From the NCBI RefSeq assembly GCF_020422885.1, contig NZ_CP084622.1:2685001-2749000 (forward strand): a stretch of 64,000 nucleotides of DNA, given 5' to 3'. Shown here piece after piece: positions 1 through 9,061 of the stretch. This stretch comes from Mesobacillus sp. S13. GTDB lineage: Bacteria; Bacillota; Bacilli; Bacillales; Cytobacillaceae. The position numbers and the translations under genes were made by a program. The notes beneath the pieces were generated by a model. The model saw nothing but the letters and a program-made list of their open reading frames with translations. It searched no databases and was not told the origin of the DNA. The stretch's first letter is position 1. Every line of letters starts with the position of its first letter.

Positions 1-1
1 T

Positions 2-1453
2 GACCACGGTAAACCATTCGGTACTGTTGTTGATAAGAACGGCAATGTTTTCCCTCAATGGCTTGAGGGACTGAATGAAGAGTACAAAACTTTACTAAAA
101 GAAATTAATCGAGAGGTTCATATAGAGGATTTTGGCGCACTTGGAGATGGAAAAACTGATTGCACAGATGCCTTCAAAATGGCCCTTGGCAAAGGTCGTG
201 TGAAAGTTCATATTCCGGAGGGAGTATATGTTGTAAAAGAAATCAAACTGCCATCCTTCACCTATTTGCTTGGTGCAGGAAAAGGAAAAACAATCATCAA
301 GCTTCATGATTCCGCCCCTAAAAGCAGGAGACTCCTGACAAACAAAAACCATCGTACTGGAAACAGGAATGTCCATGTAAAAGGAATGACCCTGGATTGG
401 AATGTCGAACGTTTGGGAAGTGCCGAAAAGACCAGTACCTGGGGAAATCATTCCAGCTGCCTGCTTTTTGCCAATGTAAAGTATGGTTGGATAAAGGATG
501 TTGAAGCAGTTAACCCAGGCTTGCATTGCTTTGACATCTCTTCTCCTTTGTACAATTATTATGGTGATGGTTATCGGGCCCGAGGCGGCAGTGAGTTTAT
601 CTGGCTGGACAATCTGAACGGACATGGTTTCGGAGATGACGGCATTACCACTCACCATAGTGATAATATTTTCATTTCGAATTGCCATATGTGTGATCCA
701 AGCGGTAAAACACATAAAGAGGGATTTTCAAATTCAAATGGCATTGAAATAGACGATGGATCCCGAAATGTTTGGCTACTGAACAACTCATCAGCAAGAT
801 GCTTTGGAGGAGTAGAAATCAAGGCTCATCATAACTCTTCAGCAGCCAGCAATGTTGTCATCATTGGCCATCTATCTGTCAATGACAATCGATCCTTCAA
901 TTTCAGGCATATAGGGCACCACAAGGAAAATGATCCCGAATCCAAAACAGCCGTCAATATTCAGGCAGCCAATATTATCTCCTTTAAGCCGGTTCATACC
1001 AAGTTGTACGCAAATTCGTCTCCCAGAGCAATGGTCGTGTCTGCTTATAAAAATGTAGCAGTAAACCATTTTACTGTGATTGGTGACCCTTCATATGACT
1101 ATGGCGGTGAACCAGCAATCGCGCTTCAATATCGCTCTAGAAATATCATACTCAAAAATGTGAAAATAAGCGGGTTTACAAGTGCAGAATCAGATATTAA
1201 AGTATTTGGGGGCAGCAATCATGCTGACCATATTAAAATCAGGAACATGATTTCAAGACACTCCGCACCTAAAGCTATCCATATAGGGAAAGGAGTCAAA
1301 AGGGCTGAAATTGAGAAGGTTTATGCAGAGGCTGTAAACGGACAGGCGGTAGTTGAACTTGCAGAAAATAAAGCCTTGTTGAATGAAATAGACTCAAATG
1401 GGTTCAAGCAGTTGCTGTTAAAGCACTCTAGCGAAGAACAGACAACTGTTTAA
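2..1453 (+). CDS. Pectate-lyase-fold (GH28-related) protein, 5'-truncated by the window edge
   Basis: The frame is open from the first bases and continues to a TAA, so the gene starts upstream of the window; 483 residues are visible. Near residue 43 lies the pattern DFGALGDGKTD, the usual N-terminal signature of Pectate_lyase_3 / glycosyl-hydrolase-28-related right-handed beta-helix proteins. The rest shows the short Asn- and Ile-rich turns of a parallel beta-helix (for example NIFISNCHM, NIILKNVKI). Such proteins bind or cleave polysaccharides, or act as tail-spike-like surface proteins. No signal peptide can be judged because the N-terminus is missing. Substrate unknown. An internal ATG at 179 is in frame but is not the start. 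Confidence 0.8.
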   Translation, partial: DHGKPFGTVVDKNGNVFPQWLEGLNEEYKTLLKEINREVHIEDFGALGDGKTDCTDAFKMALGKGRVKVHIPEGVYVVKEIKLPSFTYLLGAGKGKTIIKLHDSAPKSRRLLTNKNHRTGNRNVHVKGMTLDWNVERLGSAEKTSTWGNHSSCLLFANVKYGWIKDVEAVNPGLHCFDISSPLYNYYGDGYRARGGSEFIWLDNLNGHGFGDDGITTHHSDNIFISNCHMCDPSGKTHKEGFSNSNGIEIDDGSRNVWLLNNSSARCFGGVEIKAHHNSSAASNVVIIGHLSVNDNRSFNFRHIGHHKENDPESKTAVNIQAANIISFKPVHTKLYANSSPRAMVVSAYKNVAVNHFTVIGDPSYDYGGEPAIALQYRSRNIILKNVKISGFTSAESDIKVFGGSNHADHIKIRNMISRHSAPKAIHIGKGVKRAEIEKVYAEAVNGQAVVELAENKALLNEIDSNGFKQLLLKHSSEEQTTV

Positions 1454-1494
1454 TATAAAGTTCTGTTATTACTGATTGTTGATTTTACATTGTT

Positions 1495-1684
1495 TGAAAA
1501 ATAAACGAAAAAATTCCGCTTAAATAAATAACGACCCTTATTTTCTTAAAAATAAGGGTCGTTTTTCCGGTTAAATCGTTTTATTTTTTCTTTTTTAAAG
1601 CAGTTAACCGGAATATCTCCGCCTATTTATGCTTCAGAAGCTTGCTTTGTATACAATAGCCGAAAATCCTCCGCTTATGAATTC
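1495..1684 (-). repeat. Interspersed nested-palindrome repeat, copy A
   Basis: About 190 bp of non-coding sequence whose reverse complement aligns along its length with 41442..41640. Shared blocks include GAATTCATAAGCGGA, ATATTCCGGTTAACT, CCGGAAAAACGACCCTTA and TTCGTTTATTTTTCAA-like ends. The ends form inverted versions of ATAARCGGA...TTCCGG and the motif recurs internally. The strong hairpin ACGACCCTTA / TAAGGGTCGT at 1531..1562, followed by T residues, probably also terminates the preceding beta-helix gene. It fills the gap between that gene and the HAD gene. No ORF inside. Confidence 0.7.
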
Positions 1685-1751
1685 TCATACGCACTCGAAA
1701 ACCAAAAACTGAGCCAAATAATTCAGGAAGCAAAGTGATCTGCTTCCTAAA

Positions 1752-2498
1752 TTATGAAAGAACCCATTTCACGATGGCCTGTGCCACACCATTTTCTCGA
1801 TTTGTACCTGTGATATCATCGGCAGCTTCTTTTACAGTTTCCTGTGCATTTCCCATAGCAATGCCAAGGCCTGCTTCCGTAATCATGGCAATATCATTTA
1901 GGCTGTCACCTACAGCCATCACATTGTCCATCGATATCCCCAGAAGTTCGCATACCTTTTCCAAGCCCTTTGCCTTATTAATGCCAAGTGCGTTGACTTC
2001 TATATTTTTCAGGCTTGAATTGCTGATTTCGAATAGACCCTTGTCTTTTAACTCTTTGAGCACACTTTCTCTGATTTCGTCCTCTTCGATTTGGAAGCCG
2101 AATTTGAGCCATTCCTGGGAGAACAGGTCCTCTGGCATATTATTTCTCCAAACGTCTTCACTGCTTGTAGCCCAAAATCCAGTATTATGCTCTCGGGTTA
2201 AATCATACATCCACTGGATGTGTTCTGTATCCACCATGTTCCGGGTCACTAATTCTCCGTTTGGCCCCCAGATCTCTCCCCCATTGACCGTCACAAGGTA
2301 AGAAGACAGTTCCAGTGATAACACATAGTCCCTGGCCGTTTTAAGACTTCGCCCAGTACTGAGGACGACATGGACACCCCTTTTTTCCGCTTCTTTTATC
2401 GCCTGTCTATTTTCTTCAGAGACCTCGTGTCGCTCATTGAGGAGTGTACCATCCATGTCCAATGCAATTAGTTTGATATCTGGCTTTTGGTAATTCAA
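1752..2498 (-). CDS. Cof-type HAD-IIB family phosphatase
   Basis: A soluble 248-residue haloacid-dehalogenase-like hydrolase. Motif I is DMDGTLL (Asp14 nucleophile, Asp16 acid/base), a conserved STGRS segment is motif II, and GDSLNDIAM near residue 197 is the Mg2+-binding motif. The large alpha/beta cap between motifs II and III is typical of the Cof subfamily, which dephosphorylates sugar phosphates, FMN or similar metabolites. Substrate cannot be assigned. The AGGAGG sits directly against an ATG at 2504, so the in-frame TTG at 2498, six bases further on, is the better start; the difference is two residues. It follows the STAS gene by a short gap and may be co-transcribed with it. Confidence 0.85.
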   Translation of the reverse strand: MNYQKPDIKLIALDMDGTLLNERHEVSEENRQAIKEAEKRGVHVVLSTGRSLKTARDYVLSLELSSYLVTVNGGEIWGPNGELVTRNMVDTEHIQWMYDLTREHNTGFWATSSEDVWRNNMPEDLFSQEWLKFGFQIEEDEIRESVLKELKDKGLFEISNSSLKNIEVNALGINKAKGLEKVCELLGISMDNVMAVGDSLNDIAMITEAGLGIAMGNAQETVKEAADDITGTNRENGVAQAIVKWVLS

Positions 2499-2516
2499 AT
2501 CCATCCTCCTATCATC

Positions 2517-3341
2517 TTACAAGTCATGATTGATGCTATCAATTGCTTGTTTTACTGTAGCAAATGTTTTAATACTTGAAAAATCAACTCCACCCTCCAC
2601 TGCAGCCTGAGCAAGTTCCGGCCTCATTCCAGTTGCTATTGAGTTTACTCCCAGCAGCCTTAAAACATTATGGATGTCAAAAATGTGTTTAGCTATGGTT
2701 GCATCTATCATAACAATTCCTGAAAAATCAATGATTAAACACTGTATTTTTTGGCTAGATACCAGGGGAATAGCCCTCTCTAGTATCAATCTGGCTCGAT
2801 CATGATCCATTTTCCCTACTAAAGGCAGCACTGCAACATTTTCTTGGACTGGAACAACTGGGGTCGATAAAATATCTCTTTCATCCTGGACTTCCTTGAT
2901 CTGATTCGAAGTCTGCCTTTCAAACGCAAATACAGTTTCATTAATGCTAATATCAAGCATATTGTTCACTCTTTTATTGATCCAGATTAAATCATCGGTA
3001 TTGACTCCATGCCTCAAACTAAGCTCAGCCATTTTATCGATAAAGACCATCCTTGTGGGAGGATATCTAAAGAGAATGTCAGAAACCCTGCCGCCTTTGG
3101 CTGCTTCGCGTTCCCCGTTTTGCTTGCTCCATTCAAGAAGCCCCTTGGAGGTTGTCTCATCTTTGTTTCTAATTGATTCACCAAGAAAAATAAAATATTC
3201 CGTATAGACAATAATTGCCTGCTCAATTTCCTGTTTTGGAATCTCCACCCCAATAAGATCAACTATGGAATCTACCATTTCCGTTGCGATTGTTTGGGCA
3301 TTTTGTTGTAATTCATCTGCAACCGCATATGTTGGATTCAC
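2517..3341 (-). CDS. RsbR-like STAS domain protein (stressosome-type)
   Basis: A 274-residue protein with an N-terminal all-helical region (about 1-150, non-haem-globin/RsbR_N-like) and a C-terminal STAS domain (about 165-270). The STAS segments DFSGIVMIDAT and ATGMRPELAQ correspond to the regions that carry the two RsbT-phosphorylated threonines in B. subtilis RsbRA; here the first is Ser and the second remains Thr. This family builds the stressosome that controls SigB or cyclic-nucleotide outputs. The preferred start is GTG at 3341, preceded by GGGAAGTGA at good spacing; ATG at 3365 and GTG at 3404 are in frame but lack a ribosome binding site. A related STAS protein closes the window (63149..63976). 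Confidence 0.75.
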   Translation of the reverse strand: MNPTYAVADELQQNAQTIATEMVDSIVDLIGVEIPKQEIEQAIIVYTEYFIFLGESIRNKDETTSKGLLEWSKQNGEREAAKGGRVSDILFRYPPTRMVFIDKMAELSLRHGVNTDDLIWINKRVNNMLDISINETVFAFERQTSNQIKEVQDERDILSTPVVPVQENVAVLPLVGKMDHDRARLILERAIPLVSSQKIQCLIIDFSGIVMIDATIAKHIFDIHNVLRLLGVNSIATGMRPELAQAAVEGGVDFSSIKTFATVKQAIDSINHDL

Positions 3342-3531
3342 AAAGGTCACTTCCCTTTTCTTCATAATTGTCAAAAATATATACACATTAACAATAGGAT
3401 ACACCCTAAGTCATAAATAATCTCTTTTCGAACTGCTAAATCCAGCGAATACATAAAAATAATCGGGATGACCCAGTTAATTAGACCCGTCTATTTTAAG
3501 TGAACTATGAATCATATCATAAAAGAGTTGT

Positions 3532-4248
3532 TCAATATTCTTTTGAAATTCTAGTCAATTGAAAGAATTCTCTTTCAGGCTTCATCCATTTCGTCCCTCT
3601 TTCTGAGACCAAATAAATCCCCTTTTCAAGATCATAATAGACAGTAATCTTAAATGTTCGGAAGTCGATGACACTCTTCTCATTATAGTAAATCTGTTGA
3701 TTTTCAGCTTCTGGGGCTGAATTGATTAATTCAATTATTCGTTTGATTACCTGCTGATCTGTCAAGGAAAAACAATCATCGGTTTTATCTGGCTGTTCAT
3801 TTACACACACTTCAGTGACATCCGTTTCAATCCAATTGATTGATTTTAAGGGTTTTCGCTTCTCAAAAATGACTTCTGTCTGGTCTGAGGCCTTAAAATA
3901 CCCTCCACTTATGGATAATACCCAGCTTGTCCCTTTCTGTTCCCAGTTTGAAATGAAGCCGGCTCCATCTTCATCAGAATTTTGCGAGGCCTGCATCATG
4001 ACTTCACTCCAGCCCTTTTTTGGTAGTTCGTTCTCGTAAAAATGCATGATATCAGCCCAATGATCACCTTTTATTTTATACACTGGACTCTCAGGCTTCA
4101 GTCCAGAATATAGCGGAATATCCTCTGTTTGTTCAGGAATCAGCTCAAGACCCTTATATTTTTCTTGCTGTTTCTGTTGAAGATAACCAATTAAAAAGAC
4201 AATCAATACTATGCATAATATTAACCATGCCCACTTCCCCAACTTCAA
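3532..4248 (-). CDS. Hypothetical membrane-anchored protein
   Basis: Not a family I recognise. The predicted product has one N-terminal transmembrane helix (WLILCIVLIVFLIGYL) followed by about 200 extracytoplasmic residues rich in charged and aromatic positions. A stretch around DIMHFYENELPKKGW resembles short repeats seen in exported Bacillus proteins of unknown role. AGAGGG is directly next to ATG 4254 but six bases before TTG 4248, so the TTG start (238 residues) is favoured; longer in-frame starts to 4314 have no ribosome binding site. Monocistronic, divergent from ywbE. Confidence 0.6.
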   Translation of the reverse strand: MKLGKWAWLILCIVLIVFLIGYLQQKQQEKYKGLELIPEQTEDIPLYSGLKPESPVYKIKGDHWADIMHFYENELPKKGWSEVMMQASQNSDEDGAGFISNWEQKGTSWVLSISGGYFKASDQTEVIFEKRKPLKSINWIETDVTEVCVNEQPDKTDDCFSLTDQQVIKRIIELINSAPEAENQQIYYNEKSVIDFRTFKITVYYDLEKGIYLVSERGTKWMKPEREFFQLTRISKEY

Positions 4249-4356
4249 GATCATCCCTCTTTGCTTTTTTACTTTATAATAATTCAAATAATGGTAGAAT
4301 TGAATACTCATCAATAGTTTTTATCATTCTTCAATTGAAAGTCTGGAGGCAGAATC

Positions 4357-4563
4357 ATGGCAAACAGTAAAGATGGCAAAAATCGAAATCATATCAAAAC
4401 TGGTTTGAAAGTAAATATTGTCCTTAAGTCCGATCAGAAAACCGGAAGACTTACTCAGGGAATCGTTAAAGATATTTTGACCAATTCACCCTCACATCCA
4501 CACGGCATTAAGGTTAGGCTGGAGGACGGTCAGGTTGGACGTGTAAAGGAAATCTTGGATTGA
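4357..4563 (+). CDS. ywbE: YwbE family protein
   Basis: A 68-residue protein with the conserved YwbE core: IVLKSDQKTGRLTQGIVKDI followed by LTNSPSHPHGIKVRLEDGQVG. This small SH3/KOW-like family is widespread in bacteria and uncharacterised; nucleic-acid or ribosome association has been guessed from its fold but not shown here. Starts at ATG after GGAGGCAGAATC. Single gene, convergent with the antiporter gene downstream, from which it is separated by a hairpin. Confidence 0.9.
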   Translation: MANSKDGKNRNHIKTGLKVNIVLKSDQKTGRLTQGIVKDILTNSPSHPHGIKVRLEDGQVGRVKEILD

Positions 4564-4585
4564 TATAGGAACAACTGACGATCAA

Positions 4586-4617
4586 AAAGCATTAATGGGG
4601 TCGCCCCTTTAATGCTT
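4586..4617 (-). terminator. Stem-loop terminator of the antiporter gene
   Basis: GCATTAAAGGGG-CGA-CCCCATTAATGC read on the minus strand, with one stem mismatch, followed by TTTTT. The antiporter stop codon lies inside the first arm. It also lies downstream of ywbE on the other strand. Confidence 0.7.
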
Positions 4618-5761
4618 AACTCTTTTTTTCTTTCACTTTCTGAACAATTAACTTCTTCAATCCAGGAGCCAGCTGGAACAGGATGGTTCCTACGAAAGCA
4701 ATCACCAAAATGTAGATACTGGCAAAAACCTTCAACTCACCGGTCGCGAGCGCAGCGATGATAACGGAAAACTCTCCGCGCTGAGTCAGGGACAGGCCCG
4801 CTTTTAAGGAATAGCTTCTCGAGAGACCATACCATTGACCTCCAACATATCCCACAATCAGTTTATGAATTAAGGACCACAATACTAGCACAACCAATAA
4901 ACCTAAATAAGGGATGTCACTTGTCAATTCAATGTGAAGACCAAAATTCAGGAAGAAGAATGGGAGGAAAATGTTCCTTACTGGCAAAGCAGCTCTTTCA
5001 ACCTTTTCCTTAATGGTCAGCTCAGAAAGCATCATACCTGCCAGAAGCGCCCCTATTACCTCTGATAAACCAAGCATCATTGCAATGCCTCCATAGGTAA
5101 GCGCAATTCCAGTAATCAATACGATGAAAATATCATTATTGATAATCTCTTTAAGTCCTGATTCTAGTCTTTTAAAGACCACTTTTGCGAAGAACACTGC
5201 ATTCCCTGCGAGAATGGCAATTTTTAAAAGGATGATCATAAAATCTGTAGCTGACAAACCCTTTCCAGATAGACCAATCAATACGGTAACAAGGATAGGT
5301 GCAATCAAATCTTCGAAAATCAGGATCAGCAGCATGAATTCGGATTCTTTGTTGTCGGTTCTATTCTTTTCCTCCAAAAGCTTTGCTGTGATCGAGGAGC
5401 TGGTTGCATAGACAATTCCTCCAACAATCAATGAAGATACCCAATCCAGACCGAACAGGAGGGATATTACCGCAGTTACAAATATCCCCAGGACAGCATC
5501 CAGCAGGCCGCCTTTCCACACCTTGGCACTGTTTGAAATTAACCTGTTAACCGGGAATTTCAAACCAAGAATAAAGAACAGCAGGACTAAACCGATCTCT
5601 CCTGCCATTTCAATTACCTTGGATTCCTTAATAAAGATGGATAAAAGAAGTCCAAGCAAAATATATAATAATATATCAGGGATTTTAATTAATTTGATGC
5701 CTATCATACCAATCAAAAAAAGCATCAGTAAAAAAAGTCCAACGACTAGGGTCAGATTCAA
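4616..5761 (-). CDS. CPA2-type cation:proton antiporter (KefB/Na+:H+ exchanger family)
   Basis: An integral membrane protein of 381 residues with about 11-12 hydrophobic helices, typical of Na_H_Exchanger domain (CPA2) antiporters. Visible family hallmarks are the N-terminal glycine-rich helix pair (LLYILLGLLLSIF, LVLLFFILGLKF), the SSSITAKLL unwound helix and the helix with FEDLIAPILV, whose acidic residue is the likely ion-binding site. There is no C-terminal RCK/TrkA-N domain. It probably exchanges K+ or Na+ for protons across the cytoplasmic membrane; the ion is not decidable. TTG at 5761 is preferred because AAAGGTG lies nine bases upstream; TTG 5782 has no ribosome binding site. Confidence 0.8.
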   Translation of the reverse strand: MNLTLVVGLFLLMLFLIGMIGIKLIKIPDILLYILLGLLLSIFIKESKVIEMAGEIGLVLLFFILGLKFPVNRLISNSAKVWKGGLLDAVLGIFVTAVISLLFGLDWVSSLIVGGIVYATSSSITAKLLEEKNRTDNKESEFMLLILIFEDLIAPILVTVLIGLSGKGLSATDFMIILLKIAILAGNAVFFAKVVFKRLESGLKEIINNDIFIVLITGIALTYGGIAMMLGLSEVIGALLAGMMLSELTIKEKVERAALPVRNIFLPFFFLNFGLHIELTSDIPYLGLLVVLVLWSLIHKLIVGYVGGQWYGLSRSYSLKAGLSLTQRGEFSVIIAALATGELKVFASIYILVIAFVGTILFQLAPGLKKLIVQKVKEKKS

Positions 5762-5937
5762 ACTGCAACAACACCTTTTCAATTTTTATGAAATTAACTA
5801 CCCTATTTACTACCCAATTCCCTTCATTCCAACACTGGAAAATAAAATCATCAAAACTCTATAATTCAGTATCGTTAAAAAATTGTGATAAAATAAACTA
5901 TATAATATATATCGAAGGATTTATTAAGGGGGAAGGT

Positions 5938-6831
5938 ATGAACAGCATGTCAGAAAAAGCCCTTGTTCAACAACAACATAAGGGCATTACGAAAACCAAA
6001 CTCGCCAAAAGAATATTTTTCATAATATTAGGTGCTGTTCTCATGGGTGTTGGAATCGAGGAATTCCTTGTCCCGAACCGAATTCTTGATGGCGGTATTG
6101 TCGGTATCTCAATCATCCTCTCACATTTGACAGGCTGGCGCCTCGGCCTCTTTATTTTTGTTTTGAACATCCCTTTCTTTTTCATCGGTTATAAACAAAT
6201 TGGTAAAACATTCGCATTATCCACTCTCTTGGGTATCACTGTTTTGTCATTGACAACCAGTTTCCTCCATGATTGGCCAGTTTTCACAGAGGATTTGCTT
6301 TTGGCAACCGTATTTGGCGGAATCGTTCTTGGTGCAGGTGTTGGAATAGTCATCCGGTACGGAGGATCCTTGGACGGAACAGAAATACTCGCTATCCTGG
6401 CGAATAGAAGGCTGCCTTTTTCTGTCGGGGAAGTGATCATGTTCTTCAATATCTTCATCTTTGGTACAGCAGGATTTGTCTTTGGCTGGGATCGTGCCAT
6501 GTATTCCATTTTGGCCTATTTCATCGCCTTCAAAACCATCGATATAGTCATCGCTGGACTTGATGAATCTAAAGCCGCGTGGATCATTAGCGACCAGCAC
6601 AAGCAAATAGGAGAAGCTATACTTGCTCGTCTCGGGCGCGGTGTCACGTATTTAACAGGAGAAGGGGCATATACAGGAGATGACAAAAAAGTGATTTTTT
6701 GTGTTATCACGCGTCTTGAGGAAGCTAAATTGAAGTCCATTGTCGAGGAATTGGATGAATCAGCCTTCCTTGCAGTCGGAAATATTGCAGAAGTACGTGG
6801 TGGCAGATTCAAGAAACGAAATATACATTAA
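5938..6831 (+). CDS. YitT family membrane protein (DUF161 + DUF2179)
   Basis: A 297-residue protein with five to six N-terminal transmembrane helices (about residues 25-180) containing the family pattern VPNRILDGGIVGISIILSHL and GGSLDGTEILA, then a cytoplasmic DUF2179 domain (about 215-290: GRGVTYLTGEGAYTG...VIFCVITRLE). YitT proteins are common in Firmicutes and lack an agreed function. The ATG at 5938 follows AAGGGGGAAGG; the longer in-frame extension to 5788 has no ribosome binding site. A second paralogue lies at 7993..8805, with only a GNAT and a DUF1292 gene between them. Confidence 0.85.
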   Translation: MNSMSEKALVQQQHKGITKTKLAKRIFFIILGAVLMGVGIEEFLVPNRILDGGIVGISIILSHLTGWRLGLFIFVLNIPFFFIGYKQIGKTFALSTLLGITVLSLTTSFLHDWPVFTEDLLLATVFGGIVLGAGVGIVIRYGGSLDGTEILAILANRRLPFSVGEVIMFFNIFIFGTAGFVFGWDRAMYSILAYFIAFKTIDIVIAGLDESKAAWIISDQHKQIGEAILARLGRGVTYLTGEGAYTGDDKKVIFCVITRLEEAKLKSIVEELDESAFLAVGNIAEVRGGRFKKRNIH

Positions 6832-6843
6832 TTACATGCTAAA

Positions 6844-6876
6844 GACAAAAAGCTCAGATCCTGAGCTTTTTGTCTT
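6844..6876 (+). terminator. Terminator after YitT gene
   Basis: Perfect inverted repeat GACAAAAAGCTCAG / CTGAGCTTTTTGTC with a 3-nt loop, ending in T residues. Works in either direction, so it could serve both the upstream plus-strand gene and the minus-strand GNAT gene. Confidence 0.8.
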
Positions 6877-6931
6877 GTTACATGTTTATTGATTAACTAA
6901 AAAACGATTCATAATTGTTTTCACCAATTGT

Positions 6932-7465
6932 TCATTTTTGTGCTAATAAAGCGTACACATTTGTATCATAGGAAAGGCCATTTTGGATCATATAGTCCCT
7001 AAGAATACCCTCCTTGCGGAATCCAAGCTTGAGAAGCAATTCATTGGAAGACTTATTTTCAAGAAATACTACCGCGCCAATCCTTCTTAGCTCCATTTCT
7101 TCAAATCCATGTTCCACAACCTTCAGGATTGCTTCTTTTGCCAAGCCTTTTCCCCAGTAACCTTGGTTAAGCTCATAACCTATTTCTGCTCTCCGATTTT
7201 TTGGTGAAATGGCATGAAATCCAACCGTACCAATTAGACTATTATTATTCTTTAGTTGGATGCCCCATCGAATAGCTTTTCCTTCCTTTAACCCTATATG
7301 GAAAGAATGAATTAGTCCTCTCGCTTCTTCAATATCATCCATCCGTTCGGAACCATAATATTTCATGACTTCTGGATTGGAAAAATTGATAAATAAATTT
7401 TGTGCATCCTCCGCTTTTATCTCCCTTAGAAGGAGCCGTTCAGTTTCTAATATAGGAAATTCCAT
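6932..7465 (-). CDS. GNAT family N-acetyltransferase (RimJ/RimL type)
   Basis: A 177-residue cytosolic acetyltransferase. Opens with ETERLLLREI, the normal first strand of the RimJ/RimL group, and has the acetyl-CoA binding loop with GYWGKGLAKEA (about residues 110-120) followed by the RRIGAVVFLENKSS strand-helix unit. This group acetylates N-terminal amines of ribosomal proteins, aminoglycosides or small amines; the substrate cannot be named. ATG start after GGGGG. Single gene. Confidence 0.85.
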   Translation of the reverse strand: MEFPILETERLLLREIKAEDAQNLFINFSNPEVMKYYGSERMDDIEEARGLIHSFHIGLKEGKAIRWGIQLKNNNSLIGTVGFHAISPKNRRAEIGYELNQGYWGKGLAKEAILKVVEHGFEEMELRRIGAVVFLENKSSNELLLKLGFRKEGILRDYMIQNGLSYDTNVYALLAQK

Positions 7466-7526
7466 ATGTCCCCCAATTTAAAAGATATATCTTCTAATTC
7501 TCCACTGTGGACATAAATCCCTTCAA

Positions 7527-7554
7527 GAAAGCCGCCCATTTTCAGGCGGTTTTT
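7527..7554 (-). terminator. Terminator after DUF1292 gene
   Basis: Read on the minus strand: AACCGCC, an eight-base loop, then GGCGGCTT followed by TCTT; immediately after the TAG of the DUF1292 gene. Confidence 0.65.
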
Positions 7555-7555
7555 G

Positions 7556-7813
7556 CTAATCTTCGGCAGGTGCTGCATCAACAGCAATCTGATAAGCATC
7601 AAGCAATTGTGACTTTTCTTTTTCACTTTCCAAACCAACAAGGAATTGGTCATTGCCCTGCTCTTCCACCTTCATTAAGACTGTTCCATCTTCATTCCTA
7701 AGCATTGCATAGGACTCTCCATTCATTTCAAATAATGCTTCTACTTCAAATTGTTTTACAATCCCCATATCATCGGTTACTGTCACTAAGTCCCTGACTG
7801 AGTCATCCCTCAA
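7556..7813 (-). CDS. DUF1292 domain protein
   Basis: 85-residue acidic protein with the DUF1292 layout: ITVTDD-like first strand (DLVTVTDDMG), FEVEALFEMNGESYAML, and a short helix at the C-terminus. These YrzB-like proteins are very common in Firmicutes and have no known function. The start is TTG at 7813, seven bases after GGAGGTG, which is clearly better than any alternative. Monocistronic with its own terminator. Confidence 0.8.
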   Translation of the reverse strand: MRDDSVRDLVTVTDDMGIVKQFEVEALFEMNGESYAMLRNEDGTVLMKVEEQGNDQFLVGLESEKEKSQLLDAYQIAVDAAPAED

Positions 7814-7992
7814 AGCTCCTCACCTCCAGCATAGAGTCACATTATTTTCCCCTACCTTGGACTTAATATGATTAGACGCAAAAGAGAATTCATATCAAAA
7901 TACTTAATGAATTTTAAATAAACTTTTAAATTCAATTCTTTATTTTCATCTATATAATATTTTTTACACACTGTTTTTTGGAGGCGTTGCCA

Positions 7993-8805
7993 TTGAAGTC
8001 AGCAGGAATCATCATAGGCTCAATTATAGTTTCATTTGCATTTAACCTTTTCTTAATTCCTCACGGTATAATGAGCAGCGGCATTAGCGGACTATCCATC
8101 ATTTTATCTATGCTAACTTCCATCAATACAGGGATTTTCAATTTTCTTTTGAACTTTCCTCTATTGATTTTAGGTTACATGAAATTGGGAAGAAAATTTA
8201 TCTTTTATACAATCCTGTCTGTTATTACAATATCTATTGCACTTTATGCCATCCCGGTAATAAAGCTAGCAGAAGATTCAATACTTTCTTCTATATTTGG
8301 CGGTGCAATTGTCGGACTCGGGATTGGAATCATCTTCCGTTCATCAGGTTCATCAGGTGGATTCGATATAATCGGGATGCTTCTGGCAAGACGAAAAGAT
8401 TTCCCTATGGGCACTCTATTATTCGCCATGAATTCTATCGTGATCTTGTTGTCGGGCTTTTTGTTCAGCTGGGATGCAGCATTAAATACGCTTGTTTCCA
8501 TTTTCGTACTTGGAAAAGTGATTGATAAGGTCCATACACATCATGTCAAGCTTACTTTGATGATCATTACCAGAAAAGGAGAAGAGGTGAAGCAACACCT
8601 ACTAGGAAATGTCTATCGTGGTGTAACGGTGATGGATTCTGTTGGAGGGTACTCAAACGAGAAAAGCAACGTCATCATTACTGTCATTTCACGTTACGAG
8701 CTCACAGAGGTCAAAACACTAATTGAAGAAATCGATCCTGATGCTTTCGTGAATATAACCGAAACACTGGAAGTAATGGGACTTTTCCATAAAAAACAGC
8801 ATTAA
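7993..8805 (+). CDS. YitT family membrane protein (DUF161 + DUF2179), second paralogue
   Basis: 270 residues with the same architecture as 5938..6831: N-terminal membrane helices with IPHGIMSSGISGLSIILS and SGSSGGFDIIGMLLA, then a DUF2179 domain (about residues 190-265: YRGVTVMDSVGGYS...NVIITVISRYEL). The start chosen is TTG at 7993, nine bases after GGAGG; TTG 7978 overlaps the ribosome binding site. The two paralogues differ through most of their length, so this is not a recent tandem duplication. Function unknown. Confidence 0.85.
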   Translation: MKSAGIIIGSIIVSFAFNLFLIPHGIMSSGISGLSIILSMLTSINTGIFNFLLNFPLLILGYMKLGRKFIFYTILSVITISIALYAIPVIKLAEDSILSSIFGGAIVGLGIGIIFRSSGSSGGFDIIGMLLARRKDFPMGTLLFAMNSIVILLSGFLFSWDAALNTLVSIFVLGKVIDKVHTHHVKLTLMIITRKGEEVKQHLLGNVYRGVTVMDSVGGYSNEKSNVIITVISRYELTEVKTLIEEIDPDAFVNITETLEVMGLFHKKQH

Positions 8806-8808
8806 AAG

Positions 8809-8846
8809 TATGCAAGAAGCCTGATATTCAGGTTCTTGCATGCTTT
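8809..8846 (+). terminator. Terminator after second YitT gene
   Basis: GCAAGAAgCCTGA-TAT-TCAGG-TTCTTGC with a single bulge, followed by a T-rich tract. Confidence 0.7.
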
Positions 8847-8937
8847 TTCAATTTTACAGGAAAAATCATCTTGAAATTCCACCTGATCCATCGTATAATA
8901 ATTGAGTCGCTGTAATTAGATATTTTCATTCTAGTAT

Positions 8938-9011
8938 GTCCCAGTAGCTCAGCAGGATAGAGCAACAGTTTCCTAAACTGTAGGTCGGGAGTTCGAATCT
9001 CTTCTGGGACG
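8938..9011 (+). tRNA. tRNA-Arg (anticodon CCU)
   Basis: Cloverleaf seen directly: acceptor GTCCCAG/CTGGGAC, D-arm GCTC...GAGC, anticodon stem ACAGT/ACTGT around TTCCTAA (anticodon CCT), T-loop GTTCGAATC. Discriminator base G at 9011; the CCA end is not encoded. It decodes AGG. Stands alone, not in a tRNA cluster. Confidence 0.95.
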
Positions 9012-9014
9012 CTT

Positions 9015-9044
9015 AAACCCTTGATTTTATATCAAGGGTTTTTC
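9015..9044 (+). terminator. Terminator of tRNA-Arg
   Basis: AAACCCTTGA / TCAAGGGTTT with a short AT loop, followed by TTTCT, four bases after the tRNA. Confidence 0.85.
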
Positions 9045-9061
9045 TATTTAATAATCAAAAT

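Noticed and set aside
5788..5937. N-terminal extension of the first YitT protein
   Set aside because: No ribosome binding site; ATG 5938 has AAGGGGGAAGG directly upstream and gives the normal family N-terminus.
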